Below the pieces are notes generated by a model. The model was not told the DNA's origin. It was given only the letters and a program-made list of their open reading frames with translations, and did not search any database. From Candidatus Poribacteria bacterium (GTDB lineage: Bacteria; Poribacteria; WGA-4E; WGA-3G): a stretch of DNA of 64,000 nucleotides. Made by a program: the position numbers and the translations under genes. The stretch lies in contig JAPPCZ010000034.1 in NCBI GenBank assembly GCA_028824685.1, positions 1 through 64,000 on the forward strand, written 5' to 3'. This document shows, piece after piece, positions 62,522 through 64,000 of this stretch; positions within the stretch are counted from its first letter, which is position 1, and the number at the start of each line of letters is the position of its first letter.

Positions 62522-63589
62522 TTAATTTCCTTCCATGAGAGTACGGATCCCATCTACTGCCTTTTTCGTATCTTGGAGCGGTGTATTTGCATCACAACCT
62601 GATGCAAATGCTTCCTCTATCTGTTGCGATAACCTATCCAGTGTACACCGCTTCACAATTGAATGTTGTTCCATATACTCATAGACTTTATACCGTTTCG
62701 GTTGTCTCCAGCTTTTTCGTGAAAGTGATAGAACGATAACTTTTCGCCCACTACTTGCAGCCTCACATACCATTGAAAAACTATCTGCAGTGACGATAAG
62801 TATATCACTTAAAGCAAGAATGGCTTGATATGGGTCACCAAGTTCTGAAGGCGTATCAGGTGCAATAAACAGTGGGCACCAGTCTGCCTGCCCCAGCTGG
62901 GACTTCAGGTATTCTGTGACATCTGATGGTGTCCTACGAGATGTTGTCACCAATATTTGCACGTTCATTTCCTCAGTAACTGCCTTGCAAATTTCGTCCA
63001 GACGCTCAGCATCTTCTATAGTTATAGTCTCGTGTTGATCTGTCCCCCCGACAAGTACCCCAATGCGCGGGCAGTCCGACAGATTGAGTTTCTGCAGCAA
63101 TTGTGTTCGCAATATATTGAGTGTATCAGGAGCAATAGGATTTGGCACGCCGATCGTTTTGCATACATTGTCTCTGCCTTTGGCTTTTTCCCAAGAAAGC
63201 ATCGGTAGAATTGCAAGGTCAAAATGACGAATGCCTACAGGTGAAGGCCTACGACAGGTGACTGTTCGGGTATTGAGGGTTTTACCAAGAAGTAAATTGA
63301 CCGCTGCTACAGATGAGCCAGTCGAAAGAACAACGTCTACATCCTGGACATTTTGTATCGCATTATATGTAGATGCGGTTAGACTCCATTGAAGGAGAGT
63401 TCGGATTAACGTGGTTGGTAAGGTCATGCCCCCGAAAATAGACATAAAAATCCGTAAGAGATTATCACGCCATTTAGCACGGAATTGTATTTCAAGCCAT
63501 TCCCTTTGACATTCAGTCATTTTTTCCACAATGCCCAAAGATTGCTTATAATGCCCTGGTTTATTGTCACTTAAGATAACAACTTTCAT
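62522..63589 (-). CDS. ELM1-family protein (GT-B-like)
   Basis: The 355-residue protein matches the ELM1 family (mitochondrial fission ELM1-like, PF06258): LSDNKPGHYKQSLGIVEK at the N terminus, GVLVGGTDQHETI in the middle, and ILIVTADSFSMVCEAASSGRKVIVL near the C terminus, which is the nucleotide-sugar-binding-like site of GT-B enzymes. Bacterial members are probably glycosyltransferases acting on the cell surface. Start ATG overlaps the stop of the upstream gene (ATGA). Confidence 0.87.
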   Translation of the reverse strand: MKVVILSDNKPGHYKQSLGIVEKMTECQREWLEIQFRAKWRDNLLRIFMSIFGGMTLPTTLIRTLLQWSLTASTYNAIQNVQDVDVVLSTGSSVAAVNLLLGKTLNTRTVTCRRPSPVGIRHFDLAILPMLSWEKAKGRDNVCKTIGVPNPIAPDTLNILRTQLLQKLNLSDCPRIGVLVGGTDQHETITIEDAERLDEICKAVTEEMNVQILVTTSRRTPSDVTEYLKSQLGQADWCPLFIAPDTPSELGDPYQAILALSDILIVTADSFSMVCEAASSGRKVIVLSLSRKSWRQPKRYKVYEYMEQHSIVKRCTLDRLSQQIEEAFASGCDANTPLQDTKKAVDGIRTLMEGN

Positions 63590-64000
63590 TTCAATACATA
63601 TTCAATCAATTCTGTAACACCGCGTTCATCTTCCATTCTTACAATACCGACATGTGGAACAAACCAAATTGTTTGATTATTTACGGTTGACTCCTCATTA
63701 GATAAAACGGTTTGCACGATTTTTGTACTATATTTTACTTCAAATGTGTTCTCAAATCTTCCTGCGGGTGTTTCAATGGTATCTTGGCTAATTACTTCGC
63801 CTTTGATATTGAAATGCACCTCAAAAGGAAATTGGAGAAGAGTTAGGTTTTGTAACATTATGTTTCCATTGACTTTTATATCGAGAGCATCCCATTGGGA
63901 ATTGGCGGTTAAAGGTATTTGAAAAAAGAGAAGTTCAGAGAGTGGAATTGGTTCAAATGCCACATTTATTTCCAACCCTTCGAATTCATCTTTTACTGAA
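63586..64000 (-). CDS. C-terminal part of a beta-rich protein, unknown (cut by window edge)
   Basis: The frame is open to the window edge, so at least 137 codons are seen and the N terminus is missing. TIETPAGRFENTFEVKY and NQTIWFVPHVGIVRMED resemble the common periplasmic/outer-membrane family in which a protein of the type xPAGxFxN...WFxPxVGxVR forms a beta barrel-like fold with unknown role. It overlaps the ELM1 gene by 4 bp, so the two are translationally coupled. Confidence 0.7.
   Translation of the reverse strand, partial: SVKDEFEGLEINVAFEPIPLSELLFFQIPLTANSQWDALDIKVNGNIMLQNLTLLQFPFEVHFNIKGEVISQDTIETPAGRFENTFEVKYSTKIVQTVLSNEESTVNNQTIWFVPHVGIVRMEDERGVTELIEYVLK

Overview
This is a chromosomal segment of a Gram-negative (diderm) bacterium with moderately AT-rich coding DNA. 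It makes lipid A (lpxB, lpxK), carries an Nramp-fold transporter, has a lipoprotein with an L,D-transpeptidase domain, and makes menaquinone by the futalosine route (mqnC). Three phytanoyl-CoA-dioxygenase-like genes, a Uma2-type nuclease, LamG and CBM9-like secreted proteins, a DUF6785-type membrane protein, a sugar-phosphate isomerase-like TIM barrel and many palindromic intergenic repeats together resemble Candidatus Poribacteria or a relative. That assignment is inference from gene content; no phylogeny was run.

Layout. 1-6 kb (minus): a metallo-beta-lactamase fold gene cut by the window edge, hemE, a Uma2-type gene, an MDR dehydrogenase, an adenine DNA methylase and a membrane protein. 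5.6-10 kb (minus): a classical translation operon, tRNA-Thr(TGT), Tyr, Gly, Thr(GGT), rpmG, tRNA-Trp, secE, nusG, rplK, rplA, L10 leader with attenuator, rplJ, rplL. It starts from a near-consensus sigma-70 promoter next to rpoZ. tuf is absent from its usual place, and rpoBC do not follow rplL. 10.5-16.9 kb: mqnC, a PpiD/SurA-like foldase, an OGG-type glycosylase, a coiled-coil protein, a glycosyltransferase and a DUF899 protein. 17-18 kb: tRNA-Leu, a small membrane protein and a broken nuclease-like gene. 18-27 kb: a large FAD/Fe-S dehydrogenase, an Nramp-like transporter, a PhyH oxygenase, a MITE-like repeat, an SDR, a cupin, an FAH-family enzyme and argC. 27-34 kb: a LamG secreted protein, lpxB-lpxK, an aminotransferase, an L,D-transpeptidase-like lipoprotein and a large membrane protein. 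34.6-38.1 kb: three consecutive beta sliding clamp genes. 38-50 kb: mixed metabolism (nadC, PlsC-like, ManA-like, PhyH, glycosyltransferase, aminotransferase). 50.8-64 kb: secreted beta-rich proteins, PhyH, a DUF815 ATPase, a duplicated GNAT pair, an inositol-phosphatase-like enzyme, a DCC/HTTM fusion, a DegT aminotransferase, a Cache lipoprotein, a second MITE-like element and an ELM1-family protein.

Most notable. (1) Four proteins with ordinary signal peptides but unrelated N-terminal domains end in the same short motif, K-[LI]-[AT]-[IT]-[ST]-W-[GA]-x-[LI]-K, which looks like an undescribed C-terminal sorting or processing tag. (2) dnaN is triplicated in tandem, with copies 2 and 3 diverged in the residues that form the clamp's partner-binding cleft. 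(3) Several families of intergenic hairpins show compensatory base changes between copies, and one appears to have inserted into the loop of another. Smaller points are an in-frame TGA in a secreted-protein paralogue, a frameshifted PD-(D/E)XK-like gene, and a GNAT duplication with a sharp identity boundary.
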